Source: Azadirachta indica
Taxonomy: Eukaryota; Streptophyta; Magnoliopsida; Sapindales; Meliaceae
Length of the DNA stretch: 64,000 nt
NCBI GenBank assembly: GCA_022749755.1
Contig: CM040445.1
Coordinates: 9,383,182 to 9,447,181 of the forward strand
Reading direction: 5' to 3'
Shown: positions 1 to 12,222 of the stretch, in pieces
Layout: every line of letters starts with the position of its first letter
Position numbering within the stretch: position 1 is the stretch's first letter
The notes under the pieces: generated by a model
Told to the model about the DNA's origin: nothing
The model's input: the letters and a program-made list of their open reading frames with translations, nothing else
Database searches by the model: none
Translations under genes and position numbers: made by a program

Positions 1-406
1 AATAAATGGAGTTCCACCTAGTTGCACAATCAAGTATCAACTCCCTAATATATGGAATATTTAAACTACAAGCAATTTCATCAAAATTCTCTCTTCTTTT
101 AGCTGTTGTTCTCCAATATGAAACCATCTCATGAATTTTAACAATTATACTACCAATAATAGACAAACCATCCTTAACAATCAAATTTAAAATGTGGGTA
201 GTACAACGAATATAAAATAACTTCCTATTCACTATCCAATCACTCTTATCAAACTTCTCTAACAAAAATAAAATCATACGATTGTTAGTAAAACAATTAT
301 CAATAATTAAAGCAGATACCTTTGGATCCATATTGAGATCCACCAAACATTAAACAACGCACCACATAACACCTTGTTGGTATGTAGACATTTGACATAC
401 ATAAAC

Positions 407-523
407 CTGTGCACATAAAAGCATTAAAAAAAAAAAAAAAAAAAAATCTTTAGCTATTAGTAATAATGAAAAATAAATAAATAAAAGCAAAATTTTATAT
501 TTATATAAAATAAAAATAATTAC
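407..523 (-). other. intron inside the hAT pseudogene
   Basis: On the minus strand the sequence reads GAG|GTAATT at 524/523 and GTGCACAG|GTTT at 407/406. Removing these 117 bases joins two hAT-homologous stretches in one frame. A run of about 22 thymines on the minus strand just upstream of the acceptor fits a long polypyrimidine tract. Confidence 0.65.
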
Positions 524-641
524 CTCAATATTTTCCTATGCAAGACCCAAGAATTATCAATAAAGTGGTCGTAATTGCCATGTACCACATTGTTTGTGAT
601 CTACATGTCCACATGTTTGTTTGGCTAGCTTTCTCTAATTG

Positions 642-646
642 GTACA
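642..646. repeat. left target-site duplication of the gypsy element
   Basis: The bases gtaca precede the 5' LTR. Bases 9543-9547, just after the 3' LTR, read ttaca, which is 4 of 5 identical. The duplicated bases lie inside the hAT coding sequence, and removing one copy keeps the hAT frame. Confidence 0.7.
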
Positions 647-2382
647 TGTAATACACTGGGTTCTTACTTTAATTAAAATACACATGTTGGATATATCTAA
701 TTTATATTTTATGAAGACATAATAGTTTAGAATTTATAAAACAAACTTGTTTATTTTTCAAAAAATTTTGATTAGGACAAATATGCTTATAACTTTTAAA
801 AAATAAAATTATTAGATAATATAAATTTTGTTATGGGTAAAAGGTATAAAAAGAGAAGTTAAAGGGTTTAATTGAAATTAGGAGGCCGTGTGTCTTAATT
901 TAAGGATATGATTTGGGATTACATGCATGGGTTAAGTGGTTGGCAAGTGTTAAAAAAAAAAATTAAATAAGGTAAGTTTGGTTCAAGCGGTGGATATATA
1001 TACATGTAAACTTTCATTTTCAAATTGAAAATTGAGAGTCAATCAGGAAGGAAAGAAAAGAGAAGAAAGGAAAAAGAAAGCAAGTTTGGTTTAAATTTAT
1101 AATTTCGATCATTAATTTTAATTTTAAAAATTAGTATATTATTTCATTTAGTTATAGAAAATTAAACTGTTAGTATATAAATATATGTTTAAATGTCCAA
1201 GTATATATATGTACATATTTTTCAGATAATGAAGTTTGAAACATCATTTATTATTATTGGATCATTATTTATTATTATTGTTAAATTGATATTAGGAGGT
1301 GATTCGAATGAGATAGGGAAGTCGACGGAATAATAACATTGTAATACATTTGTCAGGTAGGTATTTATATGAATTTAGTGGATTTTACTTTTAAAACTGA
1401 AAAGTATAGTGTTTAATTACAGTTGATGTTTTAATAAATGTGTATGAAATTCTTAAATCACCACATGTTGATCCAATTAATTATTTTTTGAATCGGATTT
1501 AAATAATAATTTTCATATAAATGTTAAATTTACAAATACAGTGAGAAAATTGTATGAACACGCGTTGTATTTTTATAAATATAAGGTTTGCATGGAAATG
1601 TTGTGAAATGAATTAATAAATGAGAATGTGATGGCCATGGTTATTATTGTGACGTGGCACCGTTGTTTGGGGTGACGGTTCTTAGGAATAATACCCTTAA
1701 AGCTCGTTTCTGTTGGAGTGACGGTCCTTGGGAATAATGCCGCTAAAGATCGTTTTTGTTGGTATGACGATCCTTGGAAATAATGCCGCTAAAGTACATA
1801 TAACTAATTTTTGGGACATTAGTCTTTTGGAACAATGCTCGTAAAATACACAAGCACAAAATTTATGGAATTTCTTTTTATGGAATTATGTGTTTTATAT
1901 TGTTTATATGAATATTGAAATTGAAATTTTGATTTAATATTCTTCCATATTCTTTGTTGGAAATTAAGAAGTGTTTTTATATTCAAACTTGTTTATTGCA
2001 ACTTTTAAAATTACCTTTATATATAGATATCTATTGGATATTAGCTCATTCCTAATTTTCAGGTTTAGGTAATGCTGGAAATTTGCAAATAGAAGACAAA
2101 AGATACTCTGGGATCAAGATTTTTCTACTTTTGAAATTATGTGTAATTATAGAAACAGGATTTTACAACGTATGATTTTGATATAATTTTCATACTTTTA
2201 TTTGGATTTTAGAAGTTATGGAACTGATTATCTTTTGTTAATTAATGAAATGAAGCATTTAGTATTTAATTTTATTGGAAATGTTTAGAGTAAAATTTTA
2301 AAACTTACGGGATTACATATTTGATGTATATTACATTATAACAGAAATTCTGTCGAAATTTCGTATAATTAAGGATGTTATA
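647..2382 (+). repeat. 5' LTR of the chromovirus-type element
   Basis: It starts with tgtaatac and ends with gatgttata, a decayed TGTAA...TTACA inverted end. It aligns along its whole length with 7826-9542. A TATA-like ggtataaaaag lies near 845. Around 1660-1850 there are four degenerate copies of a 45-60 bp unit containing gacggtccttgggaataatg. Confidence 0.9.
1660..1855 (+). repeat. degenerate short tandem repeats inside the 5' LTR
   Basis: About four imperfect units of 45-60 bp each contain the pattern gacggt-ccttgg-aataatgcc-taaag. The same array is present in the 3' LTR at about 8825-9010, so it was part of the element before insertion. Confidence 0.7.
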
Positions 2383-2388
2383 AAAGTT

Positions 2389-2400
2389 GGTATCAGAGTT
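2389..2400 (+). other. primer-binding site, initiator-tRNA-Met type
   Basis: The sequence tggtatcagagt lies six bases after the 5' LTR. It matches the usual plant retrotransposon PBS TGGTATCAGAGC, complementary to the 3' end of initiator tRNA-Met, with one difference. Confidence 0.85.
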
Positions 2401-3211
2401 TAGGGTTAGGATTCTGTAGACATTTCTTATGATAGTGGAAAAGTTTTAGAGACATTTTAGCCTGTTGTTACCTGCACTTTATTATTCTATATGAATTTTT
2501 AATTTTAATATATTTAGTCCTGTAGTATAGGGAGGACCAAGTACGACAAGTGGACTTGTGTAATTAGGAATGAGCAATGTGCTTTATATGGCGTTCTTGT
2601 GAAAGACTTGTGAAGGATGTATGCTAATAGGATGAGAGAGAAATTGGAAGGGACTATTATGCGTTATTCAGATACTAATCTAGGTTCAGGTACTCCTGAA
2701 GATGTAAGGATTGGGGCATTAATGAGTTTAAAGGTTTACGGCAAGGAAGTGAATCAGAATAAACTCGTGACATGATGTTTATGCTATATTAGAAGATTTC
2801 TAAATACTTATAAGACTGAAAGGCGTTGGATGAAGAAGTTAAAAGACAGTTTAACAGGTGAGACTAGTGAGAAGAAATCAGTAATACTATATGCTTTTTC
2901 TGTTAGGATGGAGGAACCTTTTGAGCCTGTTGTTATCGAAGACACTTATGTAAAGTGGTGGTGAGATAGTGTAGGGAAGACAAACTAAATGATGACTAAC
3001 CTTTTGTATGTATATAGTGTTTTTGCATATACTTATATAGAATAACTTAAGTTTTGTTATCCTTTGAGTACTTTTTATTGGTTTTATTGTAATGAATTAT
3101 AAACTTATATGATTAATGTATGAATGACTTTTATTTTACTTGTGTTATTGAGACTTATTCATTTTGTGCTGCTTTACTTTGACTGTTGTGACATGAAATT
3201 TATTGTTTCAG

Positions 3212-4320
3212 TATGTCTAATAATAGAGAAATAGAAATATCCTCTTCATAAAGAGAGGAAGAGTTTGGTAAGTTTTGCCAAACGATGAGAGAATTTGTTA
3301 TTACTCTTCGTGGGATTATCAAAATTCACAAAACCAAGGTAATGGTAATATAGGTCAGAATATATCAGCGTTAAGTGAATTCAAGAAACTCAATTCTCCA
3401 ACTTTTAGCGAAAAGTCTAGTCTATTAATTACTGAGAAATTGGTGAAATAAATTAATTTAATTCTAGATGCTATGTAAGTACCTAAAAAGATTTAAGTTA
3501 AACTTGCAACATTTCAATTGATTGAGTAAACAAATCATTGGTGGAATACTGTTAAGATTACAAAACCGGAGGAAAAATAGATATGGGATGCTTTCAAAGA
3601 AGCCTTCATAAGTAAATATTTCCTGAGACATTCCGTGATATCATGCTAGATGAATTTATTCATTGAACGCAGGGAAATATGTCAATGGCACAATATGAGG
3701 CAAAGTTTGAAGCACTAAGCCGATTTGCTAGTTCAATGATTTTGAGGGAAAAAGGCAAGATTAAGCAGTTTGTGAAAGATTTAAGGCCGTTACTTCGACA
3801 CGAATTTATAGTGTTGAACCTTTAAACTATTCAAAAGTGGTTGAACAAGCTTTGATTATAGAACAAGATAAGGAAGAGATCAAGCAAATAGTGAGAAGTT
3901 TCCTAGGTGGAGAGAGAAGAGACAAATAAAGAGTCAGTCTCTAATCCATGATAACCGAGGTCCTCACAAGATACTAGGTGTGTGTTTTAAGTGTGGGTAA
4001 CAAGGTCATCATTGAAATATGTGTCCGCATTTAAGGCAGACATAAGGCCAAACAATTAAATCTGTTCAGGGGAGCACCCAAGATGATCAGAGATCTCATA
4101 TACCTCTAGGTATGTGTTTTGAATGTCAAAAATGTGGCCATTATTAAAATCAGTGTCCAGGTTTGATGCGGACACTAAGTCAAATGACTAGCTCATATTA
4201 GGGGAACACTCAATCAATAGCATAACAAAGTCAGCAGGGTAGGCAGCCACAACAAAGAAGTCATGAGCAATTACCTTAGAGATCCTAATTATCATCAGGG
4301 CGAGGAAGACCTAAAGTTTA
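3212..4320 (+). pseudogene. gag remnant of the chromovirus-type element
   Basis: The gag protein would form the nucleocapsid. Visible pieces are a retrotransposon gag domain (LATFQL..NHWWN..., then WDAFKEAFISKYF, then MAQYEAKFEALSRFA at about 3690) and two decayed CCHC zinc knuckles. The knuckles, near 3978 (CVFKCG...QGHH) and 4110 (MCFECQKCGHY), both contain a stop codon. Frequent stops and frame changes leave no open frame of usable length. The start at 3212 (ATG, MSNNREIEI) is the best candidate but is not proven. Confidence 0.75.
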
Positions 4321-4399
4321 GGGTAGGGCTTATGCTATCACTCAAGATGTAGATCGACCAGATCATGTTGTAGTAGAATGTATCTTTCTTTTATTCAAT

Positions 4400-7300
4400 A
4401 CTTGGGCTAGAATATTATTTGATTCTGGTGCTACGCATTCCTTTATTTTAGCAGAACTTGTATCTTCTTTGGGTATAGAGACTGAACCTTAGAACATGAG
4501 TTATTAGTTGAAACACCTGTTGGAGGTGGAATAAATTTGGATAAGATGTGTCATAATTGTAAAATAAATGTAGATGGTTGTAAAGTCACATTTGGATTAG
4601 CTGTGATGAAAATGGTGTATTATGATATGATACTAGGTATGGATTAGTTGGTATCTTTCCATGTCATTTAGATTGCCAAAGAAAAAGGGTAACTATTAAT
4701 CTTCCTAATAGTGGAAGATTTCATATCGTTGGAAGTAGGGGGATCAATCATCATTGTACCTATATTGGATATAATGAACATAAAGACTACATAGGATGGA
4801 TAGGGAGTGTGATAAGTTATGATGCTGATGATTCAGTAACTTCAACTGTTCCAATAATTGATGAGTTTCAAGATGTATTTCCTGATGATTTAGCTTGATT
4901 AACCCTTAAGAGAGAAATAGATTTTACTATTGAAACATATTCTAATACCTCACCAATTTTAGTAGCCCCTTATAAGATGGCACCATCTAAACTATAGAAT
5001 TTAAAGATTTAGTTGCAAAAGTTACTAGATAAAGGGTTTACTCGACCTAGTATTTCTCCTTGGGGAACACCGGTTTTATTTGCTAAAAAGAAGGAAACGA
5101 GTTTGAGCTTATGTGTAGACTATAGACAATTGAACCGGGTGACAGTGAAAAACAAATATCCTTTACCTAAAATTGATGACTTGTTTGATTAGCTTCATAG
5201 TTTTAAATATTTCTCAAAGATTGACCTTCGATTTGGTTACCACCAACTGAGAGTTAAAGATGAAGATATCCTAAAGACGGATTTCTATACAAGATATGGC
5301 TATTTTGAGTTTGTAGTAATGTTATTTGGTTTAACCAATGCTCATGCAGCATTTATGGATCTGATGCATAGAATTTTTTACCTCTACCTTGATCAGTTTG
5401 TGATAATGTTTGTCGACAATATTTAATATATTCTAAGTCAAAGGAGGAGCATGAGCAATACTTGCGCATTACTTTGCAAGTGTTGAGTGAGCATCATTTA
5501 CATGCAAAACAGGGTAAATATGAGTTCTGGATGACTGAGGTTAAATTTCTGGAACATGTGGTGTCAAACGAAGGTATTTTTGTAGATCTTGCTAAGGTAA
5601 AGGTAGTGTTTAGTTAGAATAAACAGAAAAATGTGTTAAAGATTAGAAGTTTTCTGGGTTTAACAGGATATTACTGTATATTTTTGAAAAATTTTTCTCA
5701 AATAACATCACCTTTGACTCAATTAACTAAAAAAGAGGTGAAATTTGAGTGAAACAATGAATGTGAACAGGCCTTTATAAAGTTGAAAAATCATTTGACC
5801 TCAACTTCGGTTTTAATTATTCTTGAGTAAGGTGTAAGATACACAATTTATTGTGATACTTCACGTGTGGGTTTTGGTTCTGTTTTGATGCAGTTAAGGA
5901 GAGTGGTAGCGTATGGTTTACGCCAACTGAAGGCCTATGAGCATAACTATAAACATAGTTCTGTTTTGGCCTATAAGCATAACTATCCTACACATGACTT
6001 AGAACTTGTTGCCATTGTATTTGCATTAATGATAATGAGACATTATTTGTATGGTGAGAAGTTTAAAGTATTCTCAGATCATAAAAGTTTTTGGTATTTT
6101 TTTTATATAAAAGGATCTTAACTTAAGGTAGATAAGGGGGATGGAGTACCTAAAAAATTATGATTTTACCTTGCATTACCATCCTGGTAAGGCTAATGTG
6201 GTAGTAAATGTTTTAAGTAGAAAATCTCAGGGCATATTGGCAAGATTTTCCTGTCGTAGGTGGAAGATGTGTAATGATTTAGAAGATTTTGATTTGAAGA
6301 TTAATGAATCAGGAAGCCAACCCTTCTTATTCAACCTAGTAACCCAACTTACCATCTTTCAGAAGGTGATTACTGCTTAATAAAGTGATCTTGAAGTTAA
6401 GTCAGTACGAGCTCAGATAGAAAATGGTGAGGTTATTGAGGGGTGGTCTATAAATTCATACGGTGGTTTAAAGTTTGCTGGTAAACTTTTTGTACCATCA
6501 GATAAGTCTCTTAGAAAAGATGTGCTTAGTGAGGATCATAAATCTAAATTTACCATATATCCTGATAGTACGAAGATGTATCAAAACCTACGTAAATGTT
6601 TCTGGTGGAATGGAATGAAGAAGGACATGGGAGAATTTGTGGCCAAGTGTTTGACATGCCAGCAGGTGAAAGCAGAACATCAGAAACCAGCAGGGTTACT
6701 TCAACCTCTTATAATGGTTGAATGGAAATGGGAACATGTGACTATAGATTTTGTGAGAGGGCTATCCAAAATCTGTAAAAATCATAAAAGTGTATGGGTA
6801 ATTGTGGATAGATTAATGAAATCTGCTCACTTCCTACCTATCAAATCTTCTGATTCTTTAGAATTTTTGAGTAAATTATATGTCCAAAAGATAGTAAGAC
6901 TACACGGGGTACCCTTGTCAATTGTGTTCGATGGAGATGTAAGATTTACATCACAATTTTAGAGAAGTTTGTGGAATTCCATAAGACTTAGTTGAATTTT
7001 AGTATAACCTATTATCCTTAAATAGATGGTCAATATGAGAGAATTATCCAGATACTAGAAGATATGCTCAGATCTCGTGTTTTAAATTTCAAGGCTGTTG
7101 GGCTAAGCATTTACCTTTAATAGAATTTTTTTACAACAATAGCTACCAGACTAGTTTTGGAATATTTTATTTTAAGGCATTATGTGATAGGCTATGTCGA
7201 TCTCCTATTTGTTGGGCAAAAATTGATGAGATATCAATTGTAGGACTTGAGTTGGTAAGAGAAACTACTAAGAAAGTAAAGGTGATTAGGCAATGACTTC

Positions 7301-7789
7301 TTGCAGCTCAAAGCCGTCAGAAAAGCTATGCAGATCATAGACGGAGACCATTGGAATTTGAAGTAGTTGATCATGTTGTCCTAAACGTCAAACCTCATAC
7401 TAGAATAACCAGGTTTGGGAAGAGTGGGAAGCTTACTCCACAGTTCATTGGTCTTTTTGAGATTTTGGAATGAGTTGGTCAAGTATTTTATAAATTAGCT
7501 TTACCTCCTTAGCTATTACAATCCACGATATTTTTCATATCTCAATGTTTAAAAAGTATCAGTTAGATCCTTCACATGTCTTGGAATAGAAAAACTATAC
7601 ATTGAATAAGGATGTTTCTTATGAAAAGAAGTTTGTTCAAATCTTTAATCACAAAGAACAAGTTCTTCGCAAAAAAATCATTCGATTGGTGAAGATTTTG
7701 TGGCAACATTATGAGATAGAGGAAACTACATGGGAACTTGAGGATTGGATACGATCCTATCATCTAGAGTTATTTCGGTTGGATATGTA
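4400..7789 (+). pseudogene. pol remnant: protease, RT, RNase H, integrase, chromodomain-like tail
   Basis: In order: an aspartic protease with LFDSGATHSFI near 4418-4450; a reverse transcriptase from about 5040 ([32 protein letters not shown]), whose active-site box reads FVDN instead of the usual VDD; an RNase H at 5867-6120 (GFGSVLMQ..., [15 protein letters not shown]); an integrase zinc-binding part at 6522-6700 (CLTCQQVKAEHQKPAG) and core (WEHVTIDFV, SIVFDGDVRFTS). The tail at about 7540-7789 (SYEKKFVQI, TTWELEDWIRS) is of the chromodomain type. Many stops interrupt it and the missing second Asp in the RT box also argues for inactivity. Confidence 0.88.
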
Positions 7790-7825
7790 AATTTCGAGGA
7801 CGAAATATTTTTTAGGTGAGGAGGT
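7790..7825 (+). other. polypurine tract region before the 3' LTR
   Basis: The sequence runs ttcgaggacgaaatatttttt, then aggtgaggaggt directly before tgtaatac of the 3' LTR. This closely follows the usual end of plant chromovirus internal regions, where plus-strand synthesis is primed. Confidence 0.75.
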
Positions 7826-9542
7826 TGTAATACCTTAGGTTCTTACGTTAATTAGAATACACATGTTGGATATGTTCACTTTATATTATATGAGTACATA
7901 ACAATTTAGAATTTATAAGACAGACATATTTATTTTTCAAAAGATTTTGATTACGATGGATATGTTTATGATTTTAAAAAAATAGAATTATTGAATAATA
8001 TAAATTTTTTTGTGGTCAAATGGTATAAAAAGAGAAGTTAAAGGGTTTGATTGAAATCAGAAGACCATGTGTCTTAATTTAAGGATAAGATTTGGGCAGT
8101 ACGTGCATGGGTTAAGTGGTTGGCAAATGTTAAAAAAAAAAAATTAAATAAGGTAAGTTTGGTTCAAGTGGTGGATATATATACATTTAAAATTTTGTTT
8201 TCAAATTGGAAATTGAGGGTTAATCTGAAAGGAAAGAAAATGAAAGAAAGGAAAAAGAAAGTAAGTTTGGTTTGAATTTATAATTTTGATGATTAATTTT
8301 AATTTTAAAGATTAGTATATTATTTAATAAAGTTGTAGAAATTTAAATTATTAGTACATAGATATATGTTTAAATGTCTAAGTACATATATGTACATCTT
8401 TTTCAAATAATGAAGGTTGAAACATTATTTATTATTATTGTTAAATTGATATTAGGAGGTGATAGGAAGGAGATAAGGAAGTTGACGGAACAATGGCATT
8501 GTAATACATTTGTCAAGTAGGTATTTATATGCATTTGGTGGATTTTGGTTTTAAAAGTGAAAAGTAAGGTGTTTAATTATAGTTGATTTTTTGATAAATG
8601 TGTATAAAATTCCTGAATCAACACGTCTTGATCCAATTAATTATTTTTTGAATTGGATTTAAATAATAATTTTCATATGAATGTTAAATTTGCAAATACA
8701 GTGAGAAAATTGTGTTAACACGCAATGTATGTTCATAAATATAAGGTTTGTATGGAAATATTGTGAAATAAAATGATAAATGAGAATGTAACATCCATGG
8801 TTGTTGTTATGATGTGACATCGGTGTTTGGAAGGACAGTCTCTGGAAATAATACTCCTAAAAGTCATTTTTGTTGGGGCGACAGTTCTTGGAAATAATGT
8901 CCATAAAGATCGTTTTTGATGGGATAATAAATTTTAGGAATAATGTCCTTAAAGTATGTATAGCCAATTTTTGGGATAGCGGTTCTTCGGAATAATGCCC
9001 GTAAAATACGTAAGCATAAAATTTATGGAAAATTTTTTTTATGGAATTATATGTTTTACATTGTTTATATGAATATTGAAATTAAAATTTTGATTTAATA
9101 TTCTTCTATACTCTTTGTTGGAAATTAAAAAGTACTTTTATGTTCAAACTTGTTTATTGCAACTTTTAAAACTACCTTTGTATATAAATATCTATTGAGC
9201 ATTAGTTCATTCCTACTTTTCAGATTTAGGCAATATTAGAGATTTGTAAGTAGAAGACAAAAGATACTCCAAGATCAAGATTTTGCTACTTTTGAAAATA
9301 TGTGTAATTATAGGAGTAAGTTTTACAACGTATGGTTTTGATGTAATTTTCATGCTTGTATTTGGATTTTAGAAATCATGCAATTGATTACCTGTTGTTA
9401 ATTAATAAAATGAAGAAGTTGGTATTTAATTTTATTAGAAATGTTTAGAGTGAAATTTTAAAACTTATAGGATTACATATTTGACATATATTAGATTATA
9501 CCAGAAATTTTGTTGAAATTTCTTAGAATTAGGAATGTTATT
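7826..9542 (+). repeat. 3' LTR of the chromovirus-type element
   Basis: It starts with tgtaatac and ends with aatgttatt, and is collinear with 647-2382. It has the same internal short tandem repeats around 8825-9010. Its right edge falls exactly at the hAT coding sequence on the minus strand. Confidence 0.9.
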
Positions 9543-10031
9543 TTACATCTCTATAATATCATTTTGAATTGTGTTAGAGGACACACAGTTAAGTATGGGA
9601 TTAAGAGATTTTAGTATCTTTCTAAAATACTCATGATCCACAGAACTAGAAGGATACTCATGTACAATGATCAATTTAGCAATCCTTTCCCCAATTATAT
9701 TAGGATCAAAAGTAAATGTGTCTAATTTAGAATTTCCTTAATTATCCTTGACCGCCTTTAACTTCTTTGAATAACTAGTTATTTCCTTTTGTTTTCGCAT
9801 GATACATATCTTCATGTGATCATACAAATGCCTTATACCATTTTTACCTTGTGCCTCTAACTTACTTTTACAATACTTGCATACCTTTTTTCTAATCTCA
9901 TCACTATTAACTCTATCAAAATGTTCTTAGCCTATGGACCTCAACCTTCCTTTAATTCTTGTAGCATTACCACCATCTATTACATAACCACCTACAACAT
10001 GTACTAATTAAGGTTCATTACTTAATGCCAT
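9543..10031 (-). pseudogene. hAT transposase pseudogene, N-terminal part with BED zinc finger
   Basis: The minus-strand reading starts with ATG at 10031. A BED-type finger is visible as VCKYCKSKLEAQGKNG followed by IRHLYDHMK, giving the C-x2-C...H-x3-H pattern. Then come FDPNIIGERIAKLIIVHEYP, DHEYFRKILKSLNPI and NTIQNDIIEM, all typical of plant RICESLEEPER-like hAT transposases, which bind transposon ends. Three in-frame stops are present (after ALSNEP, after LRSIG and after VKDN), so it is a pseudogene. Reading continues at 646 once the gypsy element and one 5-bp duplicate are removed. Confidence 0.85.
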
Positions 10032-10171
10032 TTTATACAAAGCTAAATTAATATAAATTAAATTATCAATATGAGGTCAACATCTTGCTTATTTTTTATT
10101 AAGCATGCATAAGGGAAAAGCAAGAGAATAATATAAATGGGATAACAAAACAATCAATTAAAAGACTGTAG

Positions 10172-10590
10172 TAGAAGTGGGTAGAAAAATCAAACAGAAC
10201 AGAGGGTTTTGGTTCAGTTCTTTATTTGATTTAGTTTGGTTTCAGTTCTTTAAATCTAAAAATCCAAAACTTGTTGGTTTACTTCTGGTTTTGGCCCAAA
10301 AAACTTGGACTAAACTGACTTTATTATTTTTTTAATTTTTCGTAAAAAAATAAGCTCATTTTTATGAGTTAAGAGAAATGATGTCGTTTTTGTTTTAAAA
10401 ATAAAAGTTTTAGAAAAATTAATTTAACCAAAAATCGAATCGAATCGAAGACTCAAACCAATCGGTTCGATTCTAATATGACTCTTTTATATATTTGATT
10501 TGGTCTGATCCTAAAAACAAAAATTCAAAATTTTTGGTTTTAGTCCAATTTTGTAGAAACTCAGATCAGATCAAAATTTGCCCACCTCTA
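10172..10590. mobile_element. candidate non-autonomous hAT-like MITE
   Basis: The ends are an imperfect inverted repeat: tagaagtgggtagaaaaatc at the left and, read backwards, tagaggtgggcaaattttgat at the right. Plant hAT miniature elements often begin with such TAG-GGTGGGCA ends. The inside is rich in ggttcggtt/aaccgaac-like motifs and has no coding potential. The flanking octamers (about 10161-10168 and 10591-10598) match at only 5 of 8 positions, so a target duplication is not secure. Confidence 0.5.
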
Positions 10591-11724
10591 AGCCACTGAG
10601 ATTTTATGATCCTATATTATTTAATGACGTTATAAGAGCTAACACTGCATATATATATATATATATATAGGTATGCATGTATGTATATATATGCAGCAGA
10701 ATTGGCAAATGCCAAATGCCCACAAGTTCAATATATAGTAATGTATATTATAATATATGCATGAAAAGAAGTAAGTTTAATTAATTACAAGCGTGGGGTA
10801 AAAGACACTCACAAAACACACACACACACATAATATTAAAGAAGGCCAACCTAGATATTATAATAAGATCATTAGGATAAGAATATGGCATATGTACAAT
10901 GAATGTATTAGTCTTTTATATTTATTGGTGTATATTATATATAATTAGCTATTTCTCTTTACAAACAACTCCTATTTTGTCCTCATTTCAGTTGTTTCCA
11001 GAAGCTCAATGAATATTTCTCTCTATGAATCAATTCTTTTCTTTATTTCTCCTTTCTTTGCTTCAACTTAAAGGAACATAGCTCTTAGTTTCGTAAATTC
11101 AACAAAAAATTCTGGGCCTTTGATTAATTTCTGTCTTCTCTGTCACTCAAATCTGGTTGTTTGCAAAAATAGGCAATATGTAAAGTGAAAATGGAATTTA
11201 TTATTATGACAATAATTGAAAGCGAGGTTCAAATTATTTGATGCAAAGTGGCAATTGAACCCATTAAGACAACAACACGACACTAGAAAATTTTTTTCCC
11301 CAAATTTAAGATTTAATAATATAAAAAGAATTATCATGTACAAAAAAGTAGATAAAGATAATAGCTTGTAATAATATATATACAAATATGTGTATGCCCA
11401 ATAATATTATTTTAATTTTTCTCTTCATGATTTTAAGTTTTCCCACAACTAATTTGAAATTGAATATTAATTTTGATATGATAAATTAATTAATTAATCA
11501 AAGAACTCAAAACAGAAATGAATTGTCCAGAAGAAAGTAACAAAAAGAAATGAAAGAAACAAACATAGCAAGAGAAATAGAAGCGATAGAATCAGGCCAC
11601 AACAAAGTGAAGATGCTGAAGTAGATAGTGGGCGGTGGGGAGAGTTAGTGTGTGAAGATATGAACTTAGCTTAGGGTTTTTTTTCTTTTTCAATTTTAAT
11701 TGATGTTACTTTTTTCTTTTTAAC
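10591..11724. other. AT-rich noncoding stretch
   Basis: No convincing gene is seen. It holds a short (AT)n run at 10649-10669 and a short CA run near 10810-10830. Around 11520-11690 the minus strand has a pyrimidine-rich, leader-like sequence (aaaccctaagct, ctctcccc) that could be an untranslated leader upstream of the minus-strand hAT gene. That link is inference. Confidence 0.4.
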
Positions 11725-11890
11725 GAGGAGCAGGTCGGGTCGAGAAAAATTTATAATCCCCATCCTCGACCCGCTTTCAAAACAAGGATGGCTTTTCATC
11801 CACATCCCCAACCTGAATCCCCAAAATCAAAAAAATGTTGGCCCTAACTATCGACCCGAGCTAGTCGGGCCCCTGTAGGCCATCAATCCT
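11725..11890. repeat. GC-richer transposon relic with CGGGTCG/CGACCCG motifs
   Basis: Against the AT-rich background this block has repeated gtcgggtcga and cgacccg motifs in both orientations and ends with gggcccctg. On the minus strand the end reads caggggcccg, which resembles the CAGGGGC ends of some plant hAT elements. It may mark the 5' end of the minus-strand hAT element or a separate MITE. Confidence 0.35.
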
Positions 11891-11904
11891 ATTGAAAAAA
11901 TTGT

Positions 11905-12220
11905 CAACCCTATTAGTCACATGTCAAACAAGATAGTAACCTTAGGATTGATGCAAGGCTCTCCTTCTATATGAGTTCTCTAAGTCTAAGCCTCTTAAGC
12001 TTAGCTTGTGTGTTGTTTTGGCTTCCTGTGTTCTTCTTAATAGTTTAATCTTCACTTTTCTTTGATTTTGGTTTGCAATTGATGCCCATATATCAAGTTC
12101 TTGTACAAAGAAGCAGAAATACTTGGGAATTCAATTTTTGAAAACTATATCCACAAGGTCCTAGTCCCGAAAATGCTTCTACTGGTGGATTTGATCCAAA
12201 TTTCCTTGTGGGTTCTAATA
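11905..12220 (+). repeat. truncated 5' LTR of the copia remnant
   Basis: This matches the last third of the right LTR (about 16040-16380) and ends with tgggttctaata, just before the primer-binding site. The upstream part of this LTR is missing, and the GC-richer relic at 11725-11890 abuts the break. Confidence 0.75.
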
Positions 12221-12222
12221 AT

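Larger units (their letters stand above)
1..646 (-). pseudogene. hAT transposase pseudogene, middle part (separated from its N-terminus by a gypsy insertion)
   Basis: Read on the minus strand, this is the middle of a plant hAT transposase. Recognisable stretches are MWYMAIT, then HFIDNSWVLHRKIL, RCTTHILNLIVKDGL and, at the window edge, LDCATRWNSIY, which is typical of the RNase H-like hAT core. A 117-bp GT-AG intron (523 to 407) separates ...KIL from RFMYVKCLHTNKVLCG and keeps the frame. A single-base frameshift lies near 345, before DLNMDPKVSALIIDN. The rest of the gene, including the C-terminal dimerisation domain, lies beyond base 1. The N-terminal part is at 9543-10031, moved away by the element at 647-9542. 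It is a dead copy, because the N-terminal part also has stop codons. Confidence 0.85.
647..9542 (+). mobile_element. Ty3/gypsy chromovirus-type LTR retrotransposon (Tekay/Del-like), inactive, nested in a hAT gene
   Basis: This is a complete LTR retrotransposon in plus orientation: 5' LTR, PBS, gag, pol, purine-rich tract and 3' LTR. Gene order is gag, protease, reverse transcriptase, RNase H, integrase and a chromodomain-like tail, which is the Ty3/gypsy chromovirus order. All coding parts have stop codons and frameshifts. The two LTRs differ by eye at roughly one base in seven over their first 260 bases, so the insertion is old. Its insertion point is exactly inside the hAT transposase gene on the other strand. 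Assignment to the Tekay/Del clade rests on domain sequence style and was not tested by phylogeny. Confidence 0.92.
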
